Notes under the pieces: model-generated
Databases searched by the model: none
What the model saw: the letters and a program-made list of their open reading frames with translations, nothing else
Told to the model about the DNA's origin: nothing
Position numbers and translations under genes: made by a program
In this document: piece by piece, positions 8,200 to 16,564 of the stretch
Layout of the letters: each line of letters opens with the position of its first letter
Position numbering within the stretch: the first letter of the stretch is position 1
Assembly: GCF_001983935.1 (NCBI RefSeq)
Contig: NZ_CP017641.1
Location: 6,171,001-6,235,000 of the forward strand
Origin: Fuerstiella marisgermanici
GTDB lineage: Bacteria; Planctomycetota; Planctomycetia; Planctomycetales; Planctomycetaceae
Reading direction: 5' to 3'
Length of the DNA: 64,000 nt

Positions 8200-9653
8200 C
8201 TCAGCATCTCTCTGACTTTTTCTCCCAGTGTTTGCCACAGCCCCTGGCCGAGAAAAATGACCAGCGCGGCGATGACGCCAACAAGTGCCAGCCAGAGCAT
8301 CAACATGATGCCACCCCCTAAGTTGCGAAGCTTGTTCCGAGCCCACCGCCAGCGAACTCGTTTCTTCTCGTCGCGTTCCACCTGCTTGTACAGGCTTTTC
8401 ATATCCGTTTTTTGTATCTGAGCCGTGTGGCGGCTAAGGCTGGCTTCGATGGCGTCCCTGAATTCAGGGAATTGAGCCAGTGGAAGGTACGAACCATCGG
8501 CCGAGGCTTTGCAGCGTGCTTTGGCCGTGACTGTGCCCGCCTTGATCATCTTCAGGATGCGACCGGTCGAATGCTTCTCCACGACCGTTTTCTTCTTCTC
8601 ATCCACATACTGCACGTACCACGTTCGCGACGCTGCCTTCTTAGCCGACTTCTTCGCATCGACTCGTGAAGAAACCTCGCCCGAGCGAGCCGCCGCGGTC
8701 ATCGTGCTTCCTAACCCGGCAACCGTTGGCGACACCGAACGTCCCACGCCCGTTGGCACGGCCCCCTCGACAAAAGACAACGCTTCGCTGTGTACTCCCA
8801 GGGCGTTTAGATCCCTGATGATCTCCGCACAGTCGCCGTAACGGTGCTTGGGATCTTTGGCCATCATCTTGTCGATGATCAGATCCAACCGCTCAGGGAT
8901 CTCCGGGCAGATCTTCCTGGCCGCTTCGTACTTGCCGATTTCCTTAGCTTTGATTAGTTCCACAACGTTAGCACCGGTGAAGGGCAGTTTTCCGGTGAGC
9001 AAATGGTACAGCGTGGCACCCAAGGCGTAGATGTCACAACGAAGGTCGACGGTCTTGGCGCTATGAGCCTGTTCGGGGGGCATGTACAGGGGTGTGCCGA
9101 GCCCCGCGTTGGTCTGCGTCATCGAAACGTCATCGTCCAGCACTTTGGCCAGGCCGAAGTCAGCGACCTTCACGACGCCTTTGCTGGTCAGCAGAATGTT
9201 GTCCGGTTTGATATCGCGATGCACCATGTTTTGATCATGAGCATGCTTCAACGCTTCCGCACAGACCATCGCGATATGAACGGCGTCGCCGACGGAGAAC
9301 TTTTTCAGCTTGTTCAGCCAGTCCTGCACGCTCTTGCCATTGATGTATTCAATGGCTGCAAAGTGAACACCTTTGTAAGAATCGACGGCATAAACTTTGA
9401 CCACATTCGTGTGATCCAGTTTGGCCATCGAACGCGCTTCGCGTAAGAAACGGCCCACGAAGTCCTCGTTCTTCGCGAGATTTTTGGAAAGCGTTTTTAG
9501 TGCGACAAGGCGATCAAGACTGATCTGCCGCGCCAGAAACACTTCACCCATGCCGCCTTTGCCGAGCCTCTTTTTGAGCTCGAAATCGCCGATCTTTGTA
9601 ACCGTCTTCTTCTGACTTCCCGCTGGCGTTTTCTTTTCGTTTTTGTCCGACAC
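8196..9653 (-). CDS. Membrane-anchored Ser/Thr protein kinase with GYF_2-like segment
   Basis: I place the start at GTG 9653, which has AGAAGGGA six bases upstream; the frame is open to 9755 without better support. The resulting 485-residue protein has a kinase domain with GKGGMGEVF, ALKTL (catalytic Lys), HRDIKPDN and DFGLAK, then a Ser/Thr/Ala-rich linker. After that comes a segment beginning TWYVQYVDEKK and ending in YLPLAQFPEF, which resembles the GYF_2 fold common in planctomycete proteins. One membrane helix lies close to the C-terminus, leaving only a short tail outside, so signals may be sensed on the cytoplasmic side. Convergent with the FHA gene. Confidence 0.9.
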   Translation of the reverse strand: MSDKNEKKTPAGSQKKTVTKIGDFELKKRLGKGGMGEVFLARQISLDRLVALKTLSKNLAKNEDFVGRFLREARSMAKLDHTNVVKVYAVDSYKGVHFAAIEYINGKSVQDWLNKLKKFSVGDAVHIAMVCAEALKHAHDQNMVHRDIKPDNILLTSKGVVKVADFGLAKVLDDDVSMTQTNAGLGTPLYMPPEQAHSAKTVDLRCDIYALGATLYHLLTGKLPFTGANVVELIKAKEIGKYEAARKICPEIPERLDLIIDKMMAKDPKHRYGDCAEIIRDLNALGVHSEALSFVEGAVPTGVGRSVSPTVAGLGSTMTAAARSGEVSSRVDAKKSAKKAASRTWYVQYVDEKKKTVVEKHSTGRILKMIKAGTVTAKARCKASADGSYLPLAQFPEFRDAIEASLSRHTAQIQKTDMKSLYKQVERDEKKRVRWRWARNKLRNLGGGIMLMLWLALVGVIAALVIFLGQGLWQTLGEKVREMLS

Positions 9654-9934
9654 GTTGTTCCCTTCTGGCGGAAACCTGTCTTCAGCGATCAGCATCTCAC
9701 TGGCGTGATGTCTGAGAACGCCGGTCAAACCCGCGTGAGGTGTTGCCACGGGCACGTCACACTCTACGCATTACGGCAACGAAACGATTGCCAGCGATCC
9801 GCTTTTGCCGACATTCGTACCGATAACTCTATCTTCGACAACGAGGCGAGGGCGATAACGGATTGCCGGAATTCGCTGGATATCGCTGTCTATAGACGTC
9901 AATTTCCCCAAATTCGTGACAAACGGCGACGGAA

Positions 9935-10819
9935 TCAGAACTTTGTGCCCGTCAGCTTTTCAAACGCCTCAATATATTTCTCTGCGGTGCGTGCCACAAC
10001 ATCGTCGGGCAGACTGGGTGGGGCACTGTTGCGATCCCACCCGGACGACAGCAACCAGTCGCGCACAAATTGCTTATCAAAAGAAAGTTGGCTACCACCT
10101 TCGCGGTACTGATCCTGAGGCCAGAAGCGGGAACTGTCCGGCGTCATGACTTCGTCAATGAGGATCAGTTCGCCGTCGATCTGACCGAATTCAAACTTCG
10201 TGTCGGCAACGATGATGCCGCGACTGCGAGCGTATTCAACACCCTGCTGATACACCTTCAGACTTAGTTCGCGCAGTCGTTGCGACAAGTCGTGGCCGAT
10301 CAGTTCGCTCATCCGTTCAAAACTGATGTTCTCATCGTGTCCTTCTTCCGCTTTCGTGGCTGGCGTGAAAATCGGCTCGGGAAGTTTGCTGCTTTCCTTC
10401 AGGCCATCGGGCAGTTGGACGCCGCAAACCGTTCCACTTTTCTGATACTCTGCCCAACCGGATCCGGACAGATAGCCTCGCACGACACATTCGACTGGCA
10501 CCACATCCGTTCTGCGGACCACCATACTGCGGCCTTGCAACGCCGCCAGATTGGTTCTGTCTGGCAGCGGCAGGCTGGAAACGTCGGTCGACAGAAAATG
10601 ATTCGGAACGTCAAGCCGATCAAACCAGAACTGACTGATCCGCGTGAGCACTTCGCCTTTTCCCGGAATCCCGGTCGGCAGCACATAGTCGAACGCGCTA
10701 ATGCGGTCGGTGGCGACAAACAGCAGGCGATCGCCGAAATCGTACACGTCACGGACTTTCCCGTGACGCACGGGCACACTGGAATCTCCAAGTTCACTTT
10801 GCAACACCACTGGATTCAC
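9935..10819 (-). CDS. purC: Phosphoribosylaminoimidazole-succinocarboxamide synthase (SAICAR synthetase)
   Basis: The 294-residue protein catalyses the ATP-dependent joining of aspartate to CAIR in purine biosynthesis. It shows the N-terminal [25 protein letters not shown] pattern (ATP-binding region, given here in part), the [12 protein letters not shown] segment, DTKFEFG and [15 protein letters not shown], all typical of PurC of the approximately 300-residue class. The start is GTG at 10819. It is a single-gene transcription unit as far as can be seen, with 281 bases between its end and the kinase gene downstream on the same strand. Confidence 0.95.
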   Translation of the reverse strand: MNPVVLQSELGDSSVPVRHGKVRDVYDFGDRLLFVATDRISAFDYVLPTGIPGKGEVLTRISQFWFDRLDVPNHFLSTDVSSLPLPDRTNLAALQGRSMVVRRTDVVPVECVVRGYLSGSGWAEYQKSGTVCGVQLPDGLKESSKLPEPIFTPATKAEEGHDENISFERMSELIGHDLSQRLRELSLKVYQQGVEYARSRGIIVADTKFEFGQIDGELILIDEVMTPDSSRFWPQDQYREGGSQLSFDKQFVRDWLLSSGWDRNSAPPSLPDDVVARTAEKYIEAFEKLTGTKF

Positions 10820-10890
10820 AGTTATGGTCCCGTTGAAATCAGGCTTGTGGTACGTGACAATTGTTCAGCAGTTTAACTTTGAGCGTGTCG

Positions 10891-10920
10891 TTGAACAACG
10901 GTAAGGCTCGCCTCTATACT
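10891..10920 (+). promoter_or_regulatory. Candidate sigma70-type promoter for the GH10-like gene
   Basis: TTGAAC at 10891-10896 and TATACT at 10915-10920 are separated by 18 bases. The pair lies about 110 bases upstream of the ATG at 11030 and just beyond the start of divergent purC. Predicted by eye only. Confidence 0.4.
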
Positions 10921-11029
10921 GTTGTCTGTGTGTGAGACCCAAGGCGAAGGTCTTGCAACCGGATTCCCGGAACGTTAGCGGTTGCCGAATTCGCACACGG
11001 TGCCACAGGAAAGGCCGACAGGCCACGAT

Positions 11030-12457
11030 ATGGGATTAATGAGATTTAGGATTGCGACGGAGAATCTTCTTCCGTCCGAAGGTGTGACGAGGGCAGACTT
11101 CGTGACCTTTGACGGGCGAGTGATCCGGGCAAAGTCCAGACTGGACGGCGATCTGCTGGAATGCATTCGCAGCCAGACCGACAGCAGCAAACTCAGAATC
11201 CTGTGCAACCTGGGCGACCGCCAAACCATCGTCTGCACGACATCGTTGCCCGAACAGCAGACTCCCTACGACCTTGAAGTGGAACTCGCGCGAGGCGAAC
11301 TTTCGCGGCTGCGAAACTTCTACCACCTGTGGACAGGAGCAGGTCTGAAGTCGACACCGGTGCTCGATGACCTGCTCGAGAAAGCTCACAAAGCCTTTCG
11401 ACTGGGAATCTTTTCCGGCTCCGATCCGAACGCCTGCCTGGCGTCGCTGCGACTGACCCAGGAAGCCATCGACCTGCTGACCCATCTCTACACAAAGCAA
11501 CGCATTACGTACCGTCAACAGAAGACCCAGCGGTTTCCGATGATGGTCGGCTGCGGCCTGTCGCAGCCCCCCATTCATGAAGAACATTTTGTAGAAGCCT
11601 TCAACTCGATTCTCATCAAGACCCGCTGGTGCGACCTGGAACCGACTGACGGGAACTACGAATGGAAGAACCTTGACCGACTGGTGGACTGGGCCGGAGA
11701 ACGACGCCTGTTCACGATGGGCGGCCCTCTGCTGAATCTGTCGACGGACAATTTTCCCGACTGGATCTCCCCGTGGAAGTCTGACCCGGTCAACCTGCAA
11801 AGCTTCACGTCAGACTTTGTGGAAACCGTCGTCAGCCGCTACGTCGGCCGGATTCGGCATTGGGAAGTTGTGTGCGGCCCCAATCGCGGCGGTGCTAGTG
11901 CTCTGTCAGAAGAACAACGCCTGAACCTTGTTGTGCGAGCTATCGAAGCCGCTCAGCAGGTGGACGAACAAATTCAGATCAGCCTGCGAGTCACTCAGCC
12001 GTGGGGCGAATATCTAAGCACCACGGAAAACCGGTTGCCCCCCATTCAGTTCATCGACACGCTGCGGCGAAGCGGTGCGAGGATCTCGGAGATCAACCTG
12101 GACATTCGCTTCGGCACAGGATCGCTGCACAGCCTGCATCGCGACATGCTAAGCGTTTCGCAATTGCTGGACCATTGGTCCATTCTGCAAACGCCATTAA
12201 ACGTAATGGCCGCGCTGCCGATTGCTCCGGCGGAAACAGATCGTATCTCACGAGTGCAGTGGCAGATGCAGCAGATGGAAGACTTCCTGCTGATGTGCCT
12301 TTCCAAAGAACGCGTGACCGGTTTTTACTGTCTGAACTGGGCGGACCGACGCGTGATGGAAGAACCGCTGGTCGACACCGACAACAGCCTGCACCCTGTC
12401 GTCAGCAATTTGACGGCTCTGGAACAAACGCACTGGCCGTCATCAATGGTGCGGTAG
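11030..12457 (+). CDS. GH10-like (beta-xylanase-fold) protein, probably without normal glycosidase activity
   Basis: ATG 11030 is preferred to an upstream TTG at 10982 because the family N-terminus begins near it. The 475-residue protein has an N-terminal beta-rich region including a DLEVELARGELSRLRN segment, then a TIM-barrel related to GH10 xylanases (about residues 180-460): TRWCDLEPTDGNYEW, HWEVVCGPNRGG, QPWGEY and ISEINLDI. Related proteins are widespread in planctomycetes. The GH10 acid/base sits in a WDVVNE context; here the aligned sequence is WEVVCG, so the acid/base Glu appears missing, while a Glu remains near the nucleophile position. Function unknown; hydrolysis by the standard mechanism is doubtful. 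Confidence 0.75.
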   Translation: MGLMRFRIATENLLPSEGVTRADFVTFDGRVIRAKSRLDGDLLECIRSQTDSSKLRILCNLGDRQTIVCTTSLPEQQTPYDLEVELARGELSRLRNFYHLWTGAGLKSTPVLDDLLEKAHKAFRLGIFSGSDPNACLASLRLTQEAIDLLTHLYTKQRITYRQQKTQRFPMMVGCGLSQPPIHEEHFVEAFNSILIKTRWCDLEPTDGNYEWKNLDRLVDWAGERRLFTMGGPLLNLSTDNFPDWISPWKSDPVNLQSFTSDFVETVVSRYVGRIRHWEVVCGPNRGGASALSEEQRLNLVVRAIEAAQQVDEQIQISLRVTQPWGEYLSTTENRLPPIQFIDTLRRSGARISEINLDIRFGTGSLHSLHRDMLSVSQLLDHWSILQTPLNVMAALPIAPAETDRISRVQWQMQQMEDFLLMCLSKERVTGFYCLNWADRRVMEEPLVDTDNSLHPVVSNLTALEQTHWPSSMVR

Positions 12458-12653
12458 CAGTGCGTTAAAGTTGACTTGCCGGACCAAACGCAGGAACCGC
12501 TCGTTCTAAGTAACTTTCAACCCCAATGGGAGCCCGATTCCTTCGAGGGTGTCCCACTTGAACTCGCGGAACGGGGCTGTCAACATCCGGTTGAGCTATC
12601 TCTGCCGTCCCGATCGTGGATGGCCCATCCGCTGCCAGTCTGGGAGTTGAGTC

Positions 12654-15161
12654 ATGTTGCGAACGATTGTGTTGTCCTGTTTCACAATGTCCCTGGCCGG
12701 CGCGGCTTACTGGACAGTCGCCGCGCCCCTCGCACCGCAGAAGGCCGTGCCTCCGGAGAACTTTCTGCCCGCACGAGCGACGGCGCTGCTGAAGATGGAC
12801 GGGAACGCTCAACATCGTCCAGCGATCGAACAAACGGCCGCGTGGAAATCGCTGGAAGAGACGGGCATGCGAGCTCGGATGTTTGACCTTGTCGAAACCT
12901 TCGTGGCGACACGTGACGGAGAACTGGCCAAAGTTGTTCGCAAACAGATGGACAGCCTTCTGGAGAACGGATTGTCCGCCGCTGTCTGCGTTTCTGCCGA
13001 TGGTCAATCAGTAGCACCGTACGGAGTGATCGTGCTGCATGGCGCGGCCGACTTCGCTCCAACACTGGTTGAACTCATCACACGCGCCGATGAGTCCTTC
13101 GTCGAAAAAATCCGGACTCTTGATGATGGCGGACGTTCGATCAGCATCGTCGAGGAAGGCCCTCCCGGTACAGAACTGGCATGGTGGGCCGAAGGCGGGC
13201 ATTTGATTTTGGCGGCTGGCGTAAACGCATCAACTCAGGTCATCGCAACACTGGAAGGTGAAACACAAAACGCGACGCAGCATCGTCTGTGGAAAGAACT
13301 TCACAGCGATCAGGATTTCACGGTGACTCATGCGGGCTGGCTGGACACACAGTCGCTGCTGAATCAATTTGGGGAGATGCCTTTCCCGGAACCACTGGGC
13401 GAACAGCGAGTGACGATCGGGCAGTTTGCGGACATGCTGGGCGTCGCCAACCTGGAAGCCATGACGGTAGTCGGAGGATTTAGGAATGAAGTCACGTGGA
13501 ACACGTTCAAGGTTGTCGCACCGGAACCTCGCAAAGGTTTGCTGAAGCTGTTGAATCAGCGAACCATTTCCTTTGACGAACTGCCTCCGATTCCGCCCAG
13601 CACCGACAACATGATGGCGTTCGCGTTCGATATCAAAGGCGCCGTCGACACCGTGCTGGAAACGGCTCAGACCTTCACCACATTTATGGGCGAGGATGAG
13701 CAGGCAGCGTTCGATCGCGAGTTTGAAAAGTTTCAACAAATCATCGGCGGACACCCGCGCGACGTGTTCAGCGCCGGGCTCGGCGACCTTTGCTGCATCT
13801 ACAACGATCCATCTTCAATGCCCATTCCGATCGGGATTGGTCCCGTTCTGGTAACGGCGGTGAAGGATCGAAACACGTTGGAGGATTCGATCGACCGCGT
13901 CATTGAGCTGTCAAAGATGATCCCTGATGCACGGGATCTGCAAATTCGAAAGTCGGACAAGAACGACGCGACGTTTTATTCGATCGGCATCAAGGGCGGA
14001 ATGCCGGTGGTGCCAACGATTATGGTGACGGATGACTGGATGGTCGCCAGCATAACGCCCGGAGCGGCTCAGTCGTTTGTCGCTCGCGTACAGGGACGCT
14101 TGCCGAAGTGGGAGCCAGGCGAACAGGTGGCGAAGGCGCTTACGGAACTACCTTCAAAATTCACATCGATTACGATTTCGGACCCAGCCCCCGGCTACCA
14201 CCAAATCATGACGTGGGCGCCGATGGCGCTGGGGATGATGGAAAGTCAGGTGCTGGCCAAGGCCCCGAATCCCGTCGAAATGCCGTTCGGCCTACAGGAC
14301 CTGCCTTCTCCAGCGGAGTTGACGGCCCCCATGTTTCCGAACGTCATGGTGACCACCGTGACTGAAAATGGCGCGACGACTCAGGGACGTCAATCCGTTC
14401 CCGGAACCCCGATGGGCAACGTCGGATCGGTGGGCACGGTCGGCGTTCTGGTGGCGTTGCTTCTGCCAGCCGTTCAACAGGCGCGCGAGGCGGCTCGGCG
14501 GACGCAGTCGAAAAACAATCTGAAACAAATCGGTCTGGCCATGCACAACTACCACGATGTGTATCGCGAGTTCCCTCGCGGCACGATCGAGAACGATGAA
14601 CTGAAGCCGGAACAGCGCTTGAGCTGGATGGTGAGCCTGCTGCCATTTATCGACCAGAACGCTCTCTTCCAGCAGATCGATCGCGAAGGCGAATGGAATG
14701 CTGGTGGCAATGCGAAACTGTCGGCGATCCGAATTCCGTCGCTGCAAAATCCCAGCCACGCCCGAACGTCTGACAACCCCGGGGCGATGGACTACGTTGG
14801 CATCGCGGGCGTCGGACCAAAGGCCGCTGAGTTGCCGAACGACGATCCTAAAGCGGGAATCTTCGGGTATAACCGAGCCACCAGAATTCGTGATATCCGA
14901 GACGGGACTTCCAACACAATGGCTGTGGCCGACGCTTCCCAACCAAACGCGTCCTACATGCAGGGCGGCAAGGCGACGATCCGTGGGTTCAGTCAGAAGC
15001 CATACATCAACGGCCCCGACGGCATCGGCGGACCTCATCAGGGCGGCATTCAGGTGCTGCTTGCCGATGGGTCGGTACGGTTCATCTCAGAGAACATCGA
15101 TCCCTCAGTGCTTGAGGCGCTGGCCACGAAATCCGGCGGCGAGGTCATTGGAAGCTTCTGA
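12654..15161 (+). CDS. Exported protein with a large N-terminal domain fused to DUF1559 (H-X9-DG) domain
   Basis: The 835-residue protein starts with a signal-like hydrophobic segment (LRTIVLSCFTMSLAGAAYW). Residues about 30-590 form a region resembling DUF3352-type proteins, without an assignable function. At about 595-640 comes the pilin-like helix GVLVALLLPAVQQAREAARR, followed by the LKQIGLAMHNYHD segment of DUF1559, and the protein ends with the H-X9-DG element (HQGGIQVLLADGS). In ordinary planctomycete DUF1559 proteins this helix follows a type IV prepilin leader at the N-terminus; here it is internal. The start has GGGAG eight bases upstream. Confidence 0.85.
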   Translation: MLRTIVLSCFTMSLAGAAYWTVAAPLAPQKAVPPENFLPARATALLKMDGNAQHRPAIEQTAAWKSLEETGMRARMFDLVETFVATRDGELAKVVRKQMDSLLENGLSAAVCVSADGQSVAPYGVIVLHGAADFAPTLVELITRADESFVEKIRTLDDGGRSISIVEEGPPGTELAWWAEGGHLILAAGVNASTQVIATLEGETQNATQHRLWKELHSDQDFTVTHAGWLDTQSLLNQFGEMPFPEPLGEQRVTIGQFADMLGVANLEAMTVVGGFRNEVTWNTFKVVAPEPRKGLLKLLNQRTISFDELPPIPPSTDNMMAFAFDIKGAVDTVLETAQTFTTFMGEDEQAAFDREFEKFQQIIGGHPRDVFSAGLGDLCCIYNDPSSMPIPIGIGPVLVTAVKDRNTLEDSIDRVIELSKMIPDARDLQIRKSDKNDATFYSIGIKGGMPVVPTIMVTDDWMVASITPGAAQSFVARVQGRLPKWEPGEQVAKALTELPSKFTSITISDPAPGYHQIMTWAPMALGMMESQVLAKAPNPVEMPFGLQDLPSPAELTAPMFPNVMVTTVTENGATTQGRQSVPGTPMGNVGSVGTVGVLVALLLPAVQQAREAARRTQSKNNLKQIGLAMHNYHDVYREFPRGTIENDELKPEQRLSWMVSLLPFIDQNALFQQIDREGEWNAGGNAKLSAIRIPSLQNPSHARTSDNPGAMDYVGIAGVGPKAAELPNDDPKAGIFGYNRATRIRDIRDGTSNTMAVADASQPNASYMQGGKATIRGFSQKPYINGPDGIGGPHQGGIQVLLADGSVRFISENIDPSVLEALATKSGGEVIGSF

Positions 15162-15304
15162 TCCGGTCAGACTACGAACGAGGCTAATCCGGGAAAGACT
15201 TCGCCTGATTGCGGATAACCAACCTGGAATCGCTTGGCCGCCTATTGACTTAGGCTCTATGGTCGACGCTAATTTGGTGAGTTCAACGCTGTTGATCTGG
15301 TCCC

Positions 15305-15325
15305 GTTTTTTGAGCGGCATTGCAC
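15305..15325 (+). repeat. Direct repeat, left copy (19 of 21 identical)
   Basis: GTTTTTTGAGCGGCATTGCA plus a final C; it matches 15439-15459 at 19 of 21 positions. The two copies bracket the inverted repeat. Confidence 0.6.
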
Positions 15326-15359
15326 CAAATAAATCCTTGTGGAATTGGGAGCGAGGTGC

Positions 15360-15433
15360 GTGGCCGGGGTTGGAGCGAGGAACGAGTGAACCCCCGGGGC
15401 TTCCTTCGCTTCGCTCAGTCCAACCAAGGCCAC
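15360..15433. repeat. Imperfect inverted repeat (REP-like palindrome)
   Basis: The outer arms are GTGGCCGGGGTTGGA (15360-15374) and TCCAACCAAGGCCAC (15419-15433), complementary except for two central bases. Inner GAG/CGA-rich parts continue the pairing imperfectly toward a CCCCCGGGG centre. It could act as a transcript 3' end for the upstream gene or be a dispersed repeat. Confidence 0.55.
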
Positions 15434-15438
15434 CCGCC

Positions 15439-15459
15439 GTTTTGTGAGCGGCAATGCAC
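15439..15459 (+). repeat. Direct repeat, right copy
   Basis: GTTTTGTGAGCGGCAATGCA plus a final C; partner of 15305-15325, with two mismatches. Confidence 0.6.
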
Positions 15460-15550
15460 GAGCATCGATGATCTCACAAAAAAGTCGGACCACCAAAAGG
15501 TTCCCCTTGTCGCTGAAGAATTCAACATGCTGTCAGATCGGAGTATCTGA

Positions 15551-16438
15551 ATGCTGATTCGCCGCCTCTCGGTTTTCGCCGTAATGTGCATCGCGTGGTG
15601 CGCGGCTGGCGGAGCCGTTCAGGCCGACTTGATGGTGCGTGGATTCGACGCGAACCTGCACAACCGCTTTGCCAACCACCCGGACTTCATCGGAATTTCA
15701 CATGACTGGTCCGGCGTGGGACGCAACTCACAATGGGCCACGATGATCAGTGACTCATTTTTTCTATCGGCAACCCACTCTCATCCCGGCAACGGCACGA
15801 ACGTCACGTTCTTTCATTCGAACGACCCGGCAGGTGCCAGCGAATCTCATGCGGTGGCCGAAGGTTGGGGGATTGGCACGTCTGATCTTTGGCTGGGCCG
15901 CCTGGCCACCAGCGTGAGTACGTCCGTGGCGAAGTATGCCATTGCGGACGTGTCACCAGCAGCGGCTGAGTCTCTGGATTTCCTGACGTTCGGGTTAGCA
16001 AGTGGATTTGCGCCAGCCGCTCGACAGCGAGTGGGGCGAAACGAAGTTGACCTGGTGCTTCCAGCGTTCAGCGATCCAGCGTTGGCCGGCGCCGGCGACG
16101 TGTTCATCTACGACTACGATCTGACAGGCGGCGTGGGCGACGACGAAGCTCGCGTCGCGGGTGGCGACTCGGGTGCTCCCACGTTCTTTCTTTCGGATTC
16201 CGGACCGGCGATTCTTGGCATTCACTGGTTTCTATACACCGAAGATGATCTGGACGGTGGCTCCGGATCCGGCGACACGTTTGTGCCATCCTATATCGAT
16301 GCCCTGAACGCGAGAATGGCTCCGTTCGGAGAGAGCCTCACCATCGTTTCAGTGCCGGAACCATCGTCGGTTGTGCTGTACGGCCTCGCACTGGGGTTCG
16401 TCATTATCCGCCACCGGCGACGCGTTCATTTGAACTGA
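15551..16438 (+). CDS. Exported trypsin-like protein with PEP-CTERM anchor
   Basis: The 295-residue protein has a signal peptide ending near AVQA (residues 1-25), then a domain with FLSATHSH (candidate catalytic His at about 76) and GGDSGAP (Ser at about 207), the arrangement expected of chymotrypsin-fold serine proteases. A catalytic Asp between them is plausible but not assigned. The C-terminus is VPEPSSVVLYGLALGF followed by a basic RHRRR tail: a PEP-CTERM sorting signal processed by exosortase. The exosortase gene is not in this window. The 389-base region upstream carries a palindromic repeat. Protease activity is inferred from only two motifs. Confidence 0.75.
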   Translation: MLIRRLSVFAVMCIAWCAAGGAVQADLMVRGFDANLHNRFANHPDFIGISHDWSGVGRNSQWATMISDSFFLSATHSHPGNGTNVTFFHSNDPAGASESHAVAEGWGIGTSDLWLGRLATSVSTSVAKYAIADVSPAAAESLDFLTFGLASGFAPAARQRVGRNEVDLVLPAFSDPALAGAGDVFIYDYDLTGGVGDDEARVAGGDSGAPTFFLSDSGPAILGIHWFLYTEDDLDGGSGSGDTFVPSYIDALNARMAPFGESLTIVSVPEPSSVVLYGLALGFVIIRHRRRVHLN

Positions 16439-16564
16439 CCGGCGCCCCTGAGCTCACGTGCAAACTGTACGATTGCTGTCCGAGTACATCCTTGCGCAAT
16501 CGCGACCATGTAAGGCCCACAGTGCGGAATCTCGCACCGTGGTGCTGCTTGGCATTCGACGCTG

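Larger units (their letters stand above)
15162..15550. other. Intergenic region with palindromic element
   Basis: 389 bases separate the DUF1559 fusion gene from the PEP-CTERM gene on the same strand. No ORF here looks coding. It contains an imperfect inverted repeat (15360-15433) lying between two near-identical 21-base direct repeats, annotated separately. Confidence 0.6.
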
